A DNA stretch of 32,515 nucleotides from a bacterium (GTDB lineage Bacteria; B130-G9): the NCBI GenBank assembly GCA_021160245.1, contig JAGHCW010000192.1:1-32515 (forward strand). Direction: 5' to 3'. The notes beneath the pieces were generated by a model. The model worked only from the letters and a program-made list of their open reading frames with translations, was not told the DNA's origin and made no database searches. Shown in pieces: positions 19,712 through 28,394 of this stretch. A program made the translations under genes and the position numbers. Numbering within the stretch: position 1 is the first letter of the stretch; each line of letters starts with the position of its first letter.

Positions 19712-21109
19712 TTGCCGAGAGTACTGATAATTACTACGGAGCTGTTGCCGACGCTGCCGTGCCTTACCGTCGGTGGCAGCCAGCGAACACACGCTTTGGG
19801 TGAATCGCTGAAGCTCAAGGGGCATGAGGTGATTTACTCACTTCCACTTGAGCATCTTCGGGGTATAAAGCCCCTGCCTGAGAGACTTCTCGAAACCGCC
19901 CACTCTCTCTTAGACATTGATGAGATCATAGAGCGAGTTTCTCCTGACGTGGTTCTCTTTGCGGCGCCTTATCTCGCTCGATTTATGCAAGAGCAGAGAG
20001 TTCCAGTCGTCATGGACATGGCTGCGAATGTGGAATTGGAGACCGCTTTTGCGCCCGGCGAGAACTTCATTGACGTGATGTCAGGCCGGTTGGACCAGTA
20101 TCGCAAGGGCGATTTTTTCATCCTGGGCAGTCCGCGTCAGCTCTATTGGTACTCAGCGTTTCTGCTGCTTTCGGGAATTCCGGTGAATGACGACTATTTT
20201 AGCGTCGTGCCTATCTCCTGTTCTCCGGAGCAGCCTGATATCCCCGAACGCAATGAGCTCAGATTCCTTTGCGCTGGGATGTTCTATCCATGGCAGGACC
20301 CATTTGAGGCCCTGAAAGACGTATTATCTACGCTGGAGGAACACAGTAGAGGAGAACTTCATATATTCGCCGGCAGAGAGCACCCCGCCTGGAAGAGCAT
20401 CTCATCTTCACTTTTCGACCCCGAGGCTGTCCTGGGTGAGAGCGATCGGCTCTTCATCAAGGGCATCTTGCCTTTTGACGAGGCGATGGATACTTGGAAA
20501 CACTACTCATGCGCCATCGATGTTATGAAGCCCAATATAGAACGCATGCTAGCAAATCCAATGCGGACCACAACTTACCTTTGGCTGGGCATTCCGGTCA
20601 TAGTGTCCGACTTCTATTGGGTCTCGGAGCTTGTACGGGAGTATGACGCCGGCTGGGTCGTTTCGCCGAATGACACTGGCGCGGTTCGGGAGATCGTCAA
20701 GATGATACTTGGGCGCCCGGAGATCTTGGAAGAACGCGCGCGCAACGCTCAGAAACTCGTCGCAGACCGTCTTACATGGGACAAGAGCATCGATGGCCTC
20801 GACGCCTTCTGCAAAAGCCCCAAGAAGCTGCAGAAGCGACCGAGTATCCTGAGCACGCTGACGGGTGAACTGAACCGGCTCTATTCCGAGAACATAGCGT
20901 TGGGTAGGAATGTCGGTCACGTCGAGGGTAAACTGCAATTCTCTCGCGAGGAGATTGAGCGACGTATCCAAGAACTGGTAGAGCAAAAGGCAGATAACGC
21001 TGACATCAGGAACAGAATTGACGCCATTCTAAACTCTCGCACTTGGAGGCTAGTCCAGTTCATCAAGCACAAGCTGCTTAGAATGAGGCGCACGCCCTCA
21101 GAGTCCTGA
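19712..21109 (+). CDS. Glycosyltransferase, GT-B type, with C-terminal coiled coil
   Basis: Predicted cytoplasmic glycosyltransferase acting on surface glycan. The 465 residues begin with a strand and Gly-rich loop (VLIITTELL...VGGSQRTHALGESLKLKGHEV). The C-terminal nucleotide-sugar domain has IFAGREHPAW, a repositioned acceptor/donor loop around MRTTTYLWLGIPVIVSDFYWVSELV, and a helical region from about 375. The tail (about 395-450) is a heptad-like coiled coil ending NSRTWRLVQFIKHKLLRMRR, a form common in O-antigen transferases. The start is TTG at 19712, preceded very closely by GGGGGAGGA. The 3' end overlaps the convergent exonuclease gene by 12 bases. Confidence 0.78.
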   Translation: MPRVLIITTELLPTLPCLTVGGSQRTHALGESLKLKGHEVIYSLPLEHLRGIKPLPERLLETAHSLLDIDEIIERVSPDVVLFAAPYLARFMQEQRVPVVMDMAANVELETAFAPGENFIDVMSGRLDQYRKGDFFILGSPRQLYWYSAFLLLSGIPVNDDYFSVVPISCSPEQPDIPERNELRFLCAGMFYPWQDPFEALKDVLSTLEEHSRGELHIFAGREHPAWKSISSSLFDPEAVLGESDRLFIKGILPFDEAMDTWKHYSCAIDVMKPNIERMLANPMRTTTYLWLGIPVIVSDFYWVSELVREYDAGWVVSPNDTGAVREIVKMILGRPEILEERARNAQKLVADRLTWDKSIDGLDAFCKSPKKLQKRPSILSTLTGELNRLYSENIALGRNVGHVEGKLQFSREEIERRIQELVEQKADNADIRNRIDAILNSRTWRLVQFIKHKLLRMRRTPSES

Positions 21110-21970
21110 GAGAAGCCTCAATAACACCTCGCTCATCGTCACGATGTCCAACGCGTTGTGGTGGATGATGTCTTTGACCCGCTGGGCGTCCTTTGTCCTA
21201 ACGAAATCGTGATACGCCTTCGGAATGAGCGCCCCCGGTATGTCCCCGCGACGTTGCCGATTGCATATTCGCGCCTCAAGCGTCTGGAGCTTGCAGTTTG
21301 GGAACTTGCCCTTATATCGCCGGCGCGCCTCGTGTATCAAGTCAAAATGAAACTCCGTCCAGTGAAACGGCACGCGATGATAGACTGAGCGGTCCTTCAG
21401 AAAAGGCAGATCGAATGACTTACCGTTATACGTAACGACGGTCTCGTAGTCCTTCATCCGCTCCCAGAAATAGTGCAGCAGCGGCTTTTCCTCAGAATAG
21501 TCCCGCGCGAGGAGCTGGTCCATGATCATCCTCTCGCCCGAAAGGTACTGGACCCCAACGAGGAAAACAGGCACAGCCGATAGCCCACAAGTCTCGATGT
21601 CCAAATAGAGCATCTTCCTGTGATCTACCTCGCAGAATCGCTTCATATCGGGATGAAGCTTGTCAACGTCAACGCCAATCGCGCCTCGTTTGAAAACGAG
21701 GCAATAATGTGATGTGAATCGCTCCGCAGCGCGCCAGATGTCCGAAAGGTCTCGTCTTATTAGCAGAAACACGCCGTGGGGCGTTTGGATTTCCTGCCCC
21801 GGAAGATCAACTGGCGGCTCGATAAACTCAAGAATCTGATTCTCGCGCTTGGGCGCAGTTTTGGCCGTTTTGGGTTGCTTCTCAGCTTGTCTGTCGCTGC
21901 TGGGCGGCGCCCTCAGCTTGCCGCGATTCAGCTCTCGCAGCCGCCGGCGAATCTCATCCGTTATGACCAT
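21098..21970 (-). CDS. YprB-like RNase H-fold DEDDh exonuclease-type protein
   Basis: A 290-residue protein with a C-terminal RNase H-like domain of the YprB/RNase_H_2 type. The acidic motifs are visible: LDIETCGL (Asp124, Glu126), TYNGKSFDLP (Asp188), and IIHHNALDIV with His270-x4-Asp275, the DEDDh arrangement, so metal-dependent 3' to 5' nuclease activity is expected. A Lys/Arg/Pro-rich N-terminal segment of about 45 residues may bind nucleic acid. No helicase or TPR part is present, unlike some relatives. ATG at 21970 has GGGGGCGAG upstream. It converges with and overlaps the glycosyltransferase gene. The PduS-like gene lies directly upstream, 15 bases away. Confidence 0.85.
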   Translation of the reverse strand: MVITDEIRRRLRELNRGKLRAPPSSDRQAEKQPKTAKTAPKRENQILEFIEPPVDLPGQEIQTPHGVFLLIRRDLSDIWRAAERFTSHYCLVFKRGAIGVDVDKLHPDMKRFCEVDHRKMLYLDIETCGLSAVPVFLVGVQYLSGERMIMDQLLARDYSEEKPLLHYFWERMKDYETVVTYNGKSFDLPFLKDRSVYHRVPFHWTEFHFDLIHEARRRYKGKFPNCKLQTLEARICNRQRRGDIPGALIPKAYHDFVRTKDAQRVKDIIHHNALDIVTMSEVLLRLLSGL

Positions 21971-21985
21971 CGATCTCGCCCCCTA

Positions 21986-23311
21986 TCAACGCTCCAACGT
22001 GATTATATCAGCAGAGACCTCTATAACGACCGCGTCGATCGGCGCGTGAATCGGCGCCCCAAGCTGCCCCTTGTTGATCGAGGCGATGAGCTGGCCTTTT
22101 TTCACACGTTCTCCGACGACCACAATTGGACACGCTGCCTCGCCCACATGCTGTTGCATGGCGACTTTCAGCTTTGAGACCTCCAGTTGACCCGCAAAGG
22201 TGGGTGGCGGGCCATCGAGATGAAGAACGCCGAGCCTGGCTTTCAGCCGCGAGGATGGGAGCCGCCTATCGTGATACTCGGGCCTCGGCTGAGTGCTGCC
22301 GCCGTCCTGCCTCGGACGCGGATACTCCTGCTTCAAAAAGACATTCACTCGCCTCGGTGAAATCTCGAGCGGGCAGGAGTAAAGCGAGCATATTCCGCAT
22401 TCAGAGCAAAAGTGCGACTCGGCGAGGACACCATCCCCAAGGGCCCGGGTGAAGCCCGACCGCCGCATAATGAGATGAGGCCTGATATTGTGCCCCAGAA
22501 GATAACGAGGACAGAGCTCAGTGCAGAATGTGCATTGGTCGCAGACGGACATGCTGATCTTGAAGACTCGATTCAAGGATGAGGACCGCTCCATGATGGC
22601 CCTCGAATCGCTTGATAGAACGACAATGGCTGAGGTAGTTTTCTTGACCCAAGCCCTCCCTGGATCGACCAGATTGCCCATCATCACGCCGCCATCAAGA
22701 ACCGAGAGCCCTTTCGAAGAAGTCAAACCGCAAGCGCGCAGCAGATCATCAAATGATGTCCCAATAGGAACCATATAGACCGCAGGCCTCGGCGCCTCTC
22801 CACAGACCGAGACCATCCGCTCAGTGACCGGAAGGCCTCTTGAGGCGCGGGCAATGTTGTGCAACGTGGCGACATTATGCACGATCACGCCAACATCAAT
22901 CGGCAAGCCGCCCTGTGGGATTACGCGACCGGTCGCCTCGAATGTCAGAACGAACTCGTCACCGACAGGATAGACATCCGGAAGCTGCAAGAGCTCGATC
23001 CTGTCGTAAGGAGCGCTTGCAAGAAACTTCTTGAAGCCCTCGACTTGTGCCTCGTATTTCCCCTTCAGGGCCAGGATGATTCGCTTGGCAGAAACCGCTC
23101 GAGCTGCCAGCAGAAGGCCATCCAGCACATCCCTCGCGTGAAGCGCCATCAACACCTGATCGCAATAGCAGAGCGCCTCGCATTCGGCGCCGTTAGCAAT
23201 CAGAACGTCGGCCTTTGCCGATAGCTTGGCGCAAGTCGGAAAACCTCCGCCACCCGCGCCAACAACACCCGCCTCGCGAATACTCGCTATGATCTCATCT
23301 TGCTCAAGCAT
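21986..23311 (-). CDS. PduS/RnfC-like flavin and iron-sulfur electron-transfer protein
   Basis: Predicted to pass electrons from NADH through FMN and two [4Fe-4S] clusters to a partner. The order in 441 residues is a complex I 51-kDa-like N-terminal domain with GVVGAGGGGFPTCAKL, an SLBB-type region, two cluster motifs CDQCTFCTELCP and CSECGICSLYSCP, and a C-terminal barrel-sandwich domain (VKKGQLIASINKGQLGAPIHAPIDAVV). This order fits PduS (cobalamin reductase) better than RnfC, whose barrel-sandwich domain is N-terminal. The frame reaches 23422, but ATG at 23311 (MLEQDEIIASIREAG) fits family starts. No microcompartment shell or other Rnf genes are in the window, so the electron acceptor is unknown. 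Confidence 0.87.
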   Translation of the reverse strand: MLEQDEIIASIREAGVVGAGGGGFPTCAKLSAKADVLIANGAECEALCYCDQVLMALHARDVLDGLLLAARAVSAKRIILALKGKYEAQVEGFKKFLASAPYDRIELLQLPDVYPVGDEFVLTFEATGRVIPQGGLPIDVGVIVHNVATLHNIARASRGLPVTERMVSVCGEAPRPAVYMVPIGTSFDDLLRACGLTSSKGLSVLDGGVMMGNLVDPGRAWVKKTTSAIVVLSSDSRAIMERSSSLNRVFKISMSVCDQCTFCTELCPRYLLGHNIRPHLIMRRSGFTRALGDGVLAESHFCSECGICSLYSCPLEISPRRVNVFLKQEYPRPRQDGGSTQPRPEYHDRRLPSSRLKARLGVLHLDGPPPTFAGQLEVSKLKVAMQQHVGEAACPIVVVGERVKKGQLIASINKGQLGAPIHAPIDAVVIEVSADIITLER

Positions 23312-23495
23312 ATCTCTACGCAGACTCCCTGCAAAATTGGTTTGGCCCCGTGGTATATAGAGCAATGCTGTAAAAGCAAAGCCGCTAGCACGCCCGCAGG
23401 GGCTTTGTCCGCCCGGTCGCATTATACGCCCTCGATCACAGCAAATGCAACGATCAAGGGATATTACTCAGGCCAAAGCACTCCAGCATGGCTAG

Positions 23496-23524
23496 TTGAA
23501 ACGCAACGAGTTCTCTCTTATATT
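23496..23524 (+). promoter_or_regulatory. Predicted sigma70-type promoter of the GANTC methyltransferase gene
   Basis: TTGAAA at 23496-23501 and TATATT at 23519-23524 each match consensus at five of six positions with an ideal 17-base spacer. Transcription would start near 23531, about 60 bases before the TTG start of the methyltransferase gene. A GATTC (a GANTC site) lies at 23542-23546 in the leader. Confidence 0.65.
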
Positions 23525-23590
23525 GGCATCGGATAATGGATGATTCTTAGACACTCATTTGCCGAATAAGTCGCGGGGAAGCAGGGCAGA

Positions 23591-24526
23591 TTGGCTGATC
23601 GAAAGAGGCGACTCGAGGAAAATACGTCGAGGGTTGATAGCTCATGCGACCTCGTGATTGAGGATTGTAGCAATAGGCGGCAGTACAATCTCGATGATAT
23701 AAGAAACAAGACCATCCACGGAGATTCTCCGACCGCTCTTGAGAAAATGCCGGCTGATGTCTTTGATGCGGTTTTCATGGACCCTCCATATTTCTTGCAG
23801 CTTCCGAAGAAGGACTTAATTCGGTGGGAGGCAAGAACCATCGCTCGAGGTGTCGATGACGAATGGGACAAGTTTCCGTCATTTGAAGAGTATGACACCT
23901 ACATTGAGAAAATGCTCAAGGGCGTGCAGCGAGTGATGAAGCCCAGCGCAACGATATGGGTGATCTCCACCTATCACAGCATGTTCAGGATAGGTAGGGT
24001 CATGCAGGACCTCGGCTTCTGGATACTCAATGACGTTATCTGGGTCAAGACGAATCCGATGCCGAATTGGCTTGGCGTGAGGTTCACAAACGCGACCGAG
24101 AACCTTATTTGGGCGGTGAAGCACAAGGATGCGAAGAAGTACACTTTCCACAAGGACGTTGCGAAGAAGATGGGCATCGGCAGCGTCGGCGCGAATGTCT
24201 GGGTTCTGCCTATATGCACGGGCGGTCAAAGACTCAAGAACGAGAATAGAGAGAAGCTGCATTCGACGCAAAAACCGATCGAGCTGCTCAAGCGTGTGAT
24301 CCTGGTCAGCACCAATGAAGGCGATTTGATCCTCGATCCTGTGGCCGGAACTGGCACAACGGGATATGTTGCCAGCGCTCTTGATAGAGATTTTGTGATG
24401 ATTGAGAGAAGCCGCAAATATGTTGATGGGATTGCGCATAGGTTCAAAACACCGCCTCAAATATCCAAAGAACCCGAGCCAGGCGCCCAAAAGGTTGAGA
24501 GCTACATTCCGCTGGAGGATGGGTAG
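23591..24526 (+). CDS. Orphan N6-adenine DNA methyltransferase, M.HinfI/CcrM-like, predicted GANTC specificity
   Basis: Predicted to methylate adenine in GANTC. The beta-class order is clear: DPPY at residues 64-67 first, the AdoMet motif DPVAGTGTTG at 249-258 late. Family features are VDDEWDKF, IWVISTYHSMFRIG, GFWILNDVIWVKTNPMPN, RFTNATENLIWA and LPICTGGQRLK, all close to M.HinfI and CcrM. The usual FFGTG of motif I reads VAGTG. At 311 residues it lacks the extra C-terminal domain of CcrM. No endonuclease gene lies nearby, so it is orphan and may have a regulatory role. The start is TTG at 23591 after AGGGCAG; no better start precedes the conserved core. A strong promoter lies upstream. Confidence 0.9.
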   Translation: MADRKRRLEENTSRVDSSCDLVIEDCSNRRQYNLDDIRNKTIHGDSPTALEKMPADVFDAVFMDPPYFLQLPKKDLIRWEARTIARGVDDEWDKFPSFEEYDTYIEKMLKGVQRVMKPSATIWVISTYHSMFRIGRVMQDLGFWILNDVIWVKTNPMPNWLGVRFTNATENLIWAVKHKDAKKYTFHKDVAKKMGIGSVGANVWVLPICTGGQRLKNENREKLHSTQKPIELLKRVILVSTNEGDLILDPVAGTGTTGYVASALDRDFVMIERSRKYVDGIAHRFKTPPQISKEPEPGAQKVESYIPLEDG

Positions 24527-24636
24527 CCTTTGGAAACTGAGAAGACGGCGTACCGTCCAGCAGCAGAATAGGGACACAGATCGCTTAATGCGGTGACTGT
24601 GGAACTCGCTAATTAGAGAGGAAACGCGACGCAAAA

Positions 24637-25989
24637 ATGCCAAAGAAGATCGTAATTATCGGCGCCGGGCCAACTGGCATCGGTGCGGCCTATAGGCTGA
24701 ACGAGCTCGGCCACGAGAATTGGGAAATATATGAGCAGAATGACTATATCGGCGGGCTCGCAGCCTCGTTCAGAGACAACAAGGGCTTTGTGTGGGACAT
24801 CGGTGGTCACGTGCTTTTTTCCCACTATCCTTACTTCGACAAGTATGTTGACGGAATCCTGAAGAACGACTACGTATCACACCTGCGGCGCAGTTTCATA
24901 AGAATCCAAGACACCTGGGTTCCGTATCCGTTCCAGAATAATATCCGCTACCTATCAAATGAGGTAATCCTTGAGTGCCTCGTCGGCCTTTATGAGGCGT
25001 CGCGGAACCGGCAGCCGAGCGCAAACTTCCGCGAGTGGATCGACGCCATGTTCGGAGATGGCATCGCGAGGCATTTTATGCTGCCATACAACGAGATGGT
25101 CTGGAAGTTTCCGCTCGATAGGATGTCGAAAGGCTGGATAGCCGAGCGGGTCAGTGTCGTCGATTTCAAGCGGGTTCTCGGCAATGTGATCCTTGAGCGG
25201 GATGACGCGGGTTGGGGCCCCAATAGTAAGTTCAGTTTTCCGCTTCACGGCGGCACGGGGGCGATGTTTGAGGGCTATCGCCAGGCGCTCGGCGATCATC
25301 TTCATCTGAATCACAAGCTCATTTCGGTGGATGCTGAGTCGCGAACGCTCAATTTTGAGAACGGGCATCAGACCACGTTCGACCAGATCGTAACAAGCGC
25401 GCCAATTGACGCCCTGATCCCAATGATCAAAGCCGCGCCTCAGGCAATTTGCGACGCGGCTCGCAACTTGAGCTTCACAAGTGGCGTCATGATTGGGCTT
25501 GGCTTTAAGAAGCCGTGTCCGAGCGACAAGTGCTGGATGTACTTCCCAGAGAGCAGTTCGCCGTTTTATCGTGTAACCTATTTCTCAAACTACTCGCCAA
25601 ACAACACGCCCGGGCCCGATCACTACTCGCTAGTCTGCGAGATCTCATGCCCTCGCGGGACTGTCGATGACGTCGGCTCTAAAGCGGTTGAGACTACGCT
25701 TGACGGCCTTCTGGCGGCTGGGTTGATAACGCGGGATGATGTGGACGCGCTTGTCTCAACGAGAGTCATCAAACTGGAGCGCTCATATCCTGTCCCATCG
25801 CTTGAGAGAGACCAGAACCTGAAGGTGGCTCAGGCCTTTCTTGAGAGATATGATATACTCTCGCGCGGGCGATTCGGCGGCTGGCGATATGAGATTGGCA
25901 ACACCGACCACTCATTCATGCAAGGCAAAGAGGCGATAGACAGGCTTGTATTGGGCGATGAAGAGAAGGTCTGGACGGAAATCGGATGA
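24637..25989 (+). CDS. FAD-dependent oxidoreductase related to UDP-galactopyranose mutase and protoporphyrinogen oxidase
   Basis: A 450-residue flavoprotein of the amine oxidase/COG1232 group. The dinucleotide-binding motif is VIIGAGPTGIGAAYRLNELG, with an acidic residue after the second strand (YEQNDYIGGLAASF). The region DIGGHVLFSHYPYFDKYVDGIL and the C-terminal GRFGGWRYEIGNTDHSFMQG are typical of members found in sugar gene clusters. Substrate cannot be read from sequence: a nucleotide-sugar or sugar-lipid reaction fits the neighbourhood, since a WecA-like gene follows 57 bases later. GAGAGG lies upstream of the ATG at a somewhat long distance. No membrane segment is present. Confidence 0.82.
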   Translation: MPKKIVIIGAGPTGIGAAYRLNELGHENWEIYEQNDYIGGLAASFRDNKGFVWDIGGHVLFSHYPYFDKYVDGILKNDYVSHLRRSFIRIQDTWVPYPFQNNIRYLSNEVILECLVGLYEASRNRQPSANFREWIDAMFGDGIARHFMLPYNEMVWKFPLDRMSKGWIAERVSVVDFKRVLGNVILERDDAGWGPNSKFSFPLHGGTGAMFEGYRQALGDHLHLNHKLISVDAESRTLNFENGHQTTFDQIVTSAPIDALIPMIKAAPQAICDAARNLSFTSGVMIGLGFKKPCPSDKCWMYFPESSSPFYRVTYFSNYSPNNTPGPDHYSLVCEISCPRGTVDDVGSKAVETTLDGLLAAGLITRDDVDALVSTRVIKLERSYPVPSLERDQNLKVAQAFLERYDILSRGRFGGWRYEIGNTDHSFMQGKEAIDRLVLGDEEKVWTEIG

Positions 25990-26046
25990 CAAGGCGGCGA
26001 TTCATAATGGATTCGTATTCTCTGAGACGAAGATCGGCCTATTAGG

Positions 26047-27162
26047 ATGAGCCTAGCCATAACCTATCTCATAGTATTTGCGATCGCCGTCGCCATATCA
26101 CTGATTCTTACCCCCATTGTGAGAACTGTGGCGAGGCGCGTAGGCGCGATGGATTTTCCGGGCAGGCGCAAAATCCATGTTAAGCCGATTCCCTCTATGG
26201 GGGGCATCGCGATACTGCTCGCCTTTATGGCCTCATTGATTATCGGTCTCAAGATTCATCCGGCGCTTGCCGCGGGGCTTGCTGACAAGCTTTCGGGCGT
26301 GCTATTGGGGTGCATCATCCTTCTTGGCGTGGGGATATACGACGACATCAAAGGCCTGCGGCCGACGATCAAGTTGGCAGGACATATTGCCGCCGCGGCC
26401 GTTCTGGTGCTGCACGGATTCACAATCGAGAAGTTCACATCGCCTCTCTCCGAGAGCGGGTCATTGGAAATCCCGGCCACAGCGGGCGTTCTGCTGACGA
26501 TTCTATGGGTCGTTGGGCTGACGAATTCGATCAACCTAATTGACGGTCTGGACGGCCTCGCCTCGGGCATTGTCCTTATCGCCTCAATGACGATGTTCTG
26601 CGTCGCGGTCTATCGGGCGGACTACGTGATAGGCCTGCTGTGTGTGGCAATAGCGGGTTCGGCATTGGGCTTTCTGAAGTATAACTTCTATCCTGCCAGC
26701 ATCTTCATGGGCGACACGGGCAGTATGGGACTCGGTTTCATCTTCGCCGCAATGTCGCTGATTGGCGTCTCCAAGAGCACGGTGGCCGTGGCTCTGCTTG
26801 TCCCGATATGCTCGATGGCCGTGCCACTGATGGACACCGGCCTCGCTTTCTTGCGCCGGGTATTCCGCGGCGAACATCCATTCAAGGGCGATCGCGAACA
26901 CCTGCATCATCGATTGCTCGCCATCGGCCTATCTCAGCGCCAAGCCGTTATCTTCATCTATTTCATCTGCGTCTATCTCGGCGTCATTGCCTTCATCACA
27001 GTTCTCATCCCCTTCACCTACACGTTCCTGATCCTGATTATCCTCGCAATGGGCCTCGTCCTCGCCCTCAAATCGCTCGCCTACCTCGAAAAGCACATCG
27101 CCGGCATAACGGCGGATGTCTCTGAGCCACGAGGAGGCGAAATGGGGGAGGATAGCGAATAG
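26047..27162 (+). CDS. wecA: WecA/TagO-like undecaprenyl-phosphate sugar-1-phosphate transferase
   Basis: Integral membrane enzyme that starts surface-glycan synthesis by moving an N-acetylhexosamine 1-phosphate from UDP-sugar to undecaprenyl phosphate. The 371 residues have about ten membrane segments and the MraY/WecA motifs: GRRKIHVKPIPSMGGIAIL near the N-terminus, a DD pair in IYDDIKGLRPT, NLIDGLDGLASG, FMGDTGSMGLGF, and the His-rich DREHLHHRLL. This last motif favours WecA/TagO over MraY. The ribosome binding site is weak (TTAGG next to ATG). It probably primes the glycan built by the glycosyltransferases of this window; the name wecA is by similarity, and the sugar is not determined. 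Confidence 0.9.
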   Translation: MSLAITYLIVFAIAVAISLILTPIVRTVARRVGAMDFPGRRKIHVKPIPSMGGIAILLAFMASLIIGLKIHPALAAGLADKLSGVLLGCIILLGVGIYDDIKGLRPTIKLAGHIAAAAVLVLHGFTIEKFTSPLSESGSLEIPATAGVLLTILWVVGLTNSINLIDGLDGLASGIVLIASMTMFCVAVYRADYVIGLLCVAIAGSALGFLKYNFYPASIFMGDTGSMGLGFIFAAMSLIGVSKSTVAVALLVPICSMAVPLMDTGLAFLRRVFRGEHPFKGDREHLHHRLLAIGLSQRQAVIFIYFICVYLGVIAFITVLIPFTYTFLILIILAMGLVLALKSLAYLEKHIAGITADVSEPRGGEMGEDSE

Positions 27163-27381
27163 GCTAAGAAATCTGGGACAGAGAACGCCCGTGTGGTAAC
27201 GTCGACCGCCCAACCAACAATCACGATCTACCCGAATGCCAATACAGGTCAACACTGAGCGACTCGTCCGGCCGTAGATGGGACAGGGCGTAACGCACCT
27301 CGACATCCTGAAGAAGATCAAGATTCTCGGCTGATGGAGGTAGCTGATAATGACGATAGCGAAAAAGATCCGGGCGTGTAT

Positions 27382-27861
27382 TCACGCGATTGCCGTCACG
27401 TCGAACTCGAACAACTCCTTCTTGGAATTTCTTTTTCTAATGACCTCTATCTCTGTCTTTTCAAGGCCCACCTTCTCCAGCATATCGGCATAAATAGCTT
27501 CAACAGGGACTAGGTAATCATAGAATTTGGAATTGCCGACGATGTAGTGGATTTGCGCGCCCGGCTTCATGTTCGCTCTCACCGACTTGAAATGCAGCCA
27601 CATATCTTCAAAGTACTTGCCGACATATTTCGCCAACACCGGGCCGGATAAGGCGCAAACACGTATGGGCTGGACAAGGATCTCCCGGTATCTCTCGTCT
27701 TTAGATTTCTTGGCCGCCAATGACTCGACTCCTTTCTGTTCGTTTTCTCAAAGCACTGCCGCGATGTCGCTGGGTTCGCCTTCGCCACTCGTATTGGGAA
27801 TATGGGAACTACCTTGGCGATAGCTCATCACCCTCGTTTCTGCAATCCGAGAGTCTAGCAT
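27382..27861 (-). pseudogene. C-terminal remnant of a DNA methylase with an in-frame stop
   Basis: The 112-residue frame 27382-27720 (TTG at 27720) matches only the C-terminal part of a DNA methylase of the DPPY type: LAKYVGKYFEDMWLHFKSVRANM, then IHYIVGNSKFYDYLVPVEAIYADML, then IEVIRKRNSKKELFEFDV. Upstream in the same frame, 27748-27861 encodes a further 37 residues (MLDSRIAETRVM...SGEGEPSDIAAVL) up to a TGA at 27748-27750. The catalytic motifs are missing. An AAGGAG happens to precede the TTG at 27720, so a short product could still be made. It appears to be a decayed gene truncated near 27862. Confidence 0.7.
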
Positions 27862-28163
27862 ATTTACTAACACTGAGCCTTAGTGTCAACTCATTTTTTC
27901 GCCTCTATGAATGAAAACGTATAATGAGTTACCTTTTCTTGCGTTTTTGATGACTTGGGACATCACACAATCGCGGATGCGTTGAAGGAAATTCTGCCTC
28001 CAACCACTCGACTGTGGTGCGAGCGCCACTTGCCACCCTCATCGGGAAGCACGTGCAAAATGTGAATGCTCAGACCGCCGCCATAAGCACTTGACAACTG
28101 CCGGCGATCTTCGCCATAGTGGTGTTGTTTGCTTCACTGAATTGAGGGGGTCTTGAGGGATGT

Positions 28164-28331
28164 TTAACTAAGGAGCGGCACCAGTTTTTTAGGCTGGCCT
28201 TCCGGTTCAGCGTTCTTTGCCCGTGCGACTCGGCCGAGATAGTGCTGGGCTCGCTCCTTGTCTTGCGCCCTTGATATCAATTCCACTTCATTCCCAGAGC
28301 GCGCCCGCACAATGGTCTTGCTTGCGTTCAC
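28164..28331 (-). CDS. Possible small basic protein of 55 residues
   Basis: GTG at 28331 opens a frame of 55 codons ending TAA at 28164-28166. The translation is compositionally protein-like: VRARSGNEVELISRAQDKER, then QHYLGRVARAKNAEPEGQ and a hydrophobic end PKKLVPLLS; it has a basic, helix-forming middle. GGGGAAG lies about 12 bases upstream, which is far for a ribosome binding site. Codon choice resembles neighbouring genes. I recognise no family; it could equally be a decayed gene end. It is divergent from the ABC-F gene. Confidence 0.35.
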   Translation of the reverse strand: MNASKTIVRARSGNEVELISRAQDKERAQHYLGRVARAKNAEPEGQPKKLVPLLS

Positions 28332-28354
28332 CGCATAAGACGCTTCCCCGTATC

Positions 28355-28394
28355 GCCCGCCCTACACCTAGGCAGGCTAGAAAGCCCGCCCTAC
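28355..28394 (-). repeat. Hairpin unit flanked by 11-base direct repeats
   Basis: GCCCGCCCTAC occurs at 28355-28365 and again at 28384-28394. Between them GGCAGGCT (28371-28378) and AGCCCGCC (28383-28390) can pair; on the minus-strand transcript this is an 8-base stem with one G-U pair and the loop UUCU. The form resembles dispersed REP-like elements. Only one copy is seen in this window. Confidence 0.5.

Noticed and set aside
23380-23412. AAAGCC / GGGCTTT inverted repeat between the PduS-like gene and the methyltransferase
   Set aside because: The region lies between divergent genes, where a terminator is not expected, and the loop is long with weak pairing.
24544-24557. GACGG-CGTA-CCGTC hairpin after the methyltransferase gene
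   Set aside because: Only five base pairs with no T-run; too weak to call a terminator.
27963-28133. Minus-strand frame with a Gly/His-rich stretch (AYGGGLSIHILHVLPDEGG)
   Set aside because: It has no ATG or GTG start with a ribosome binding site, and an overlapping frame looks equally plausible. It may be decayed coding DNA, but I cannot support a gene.
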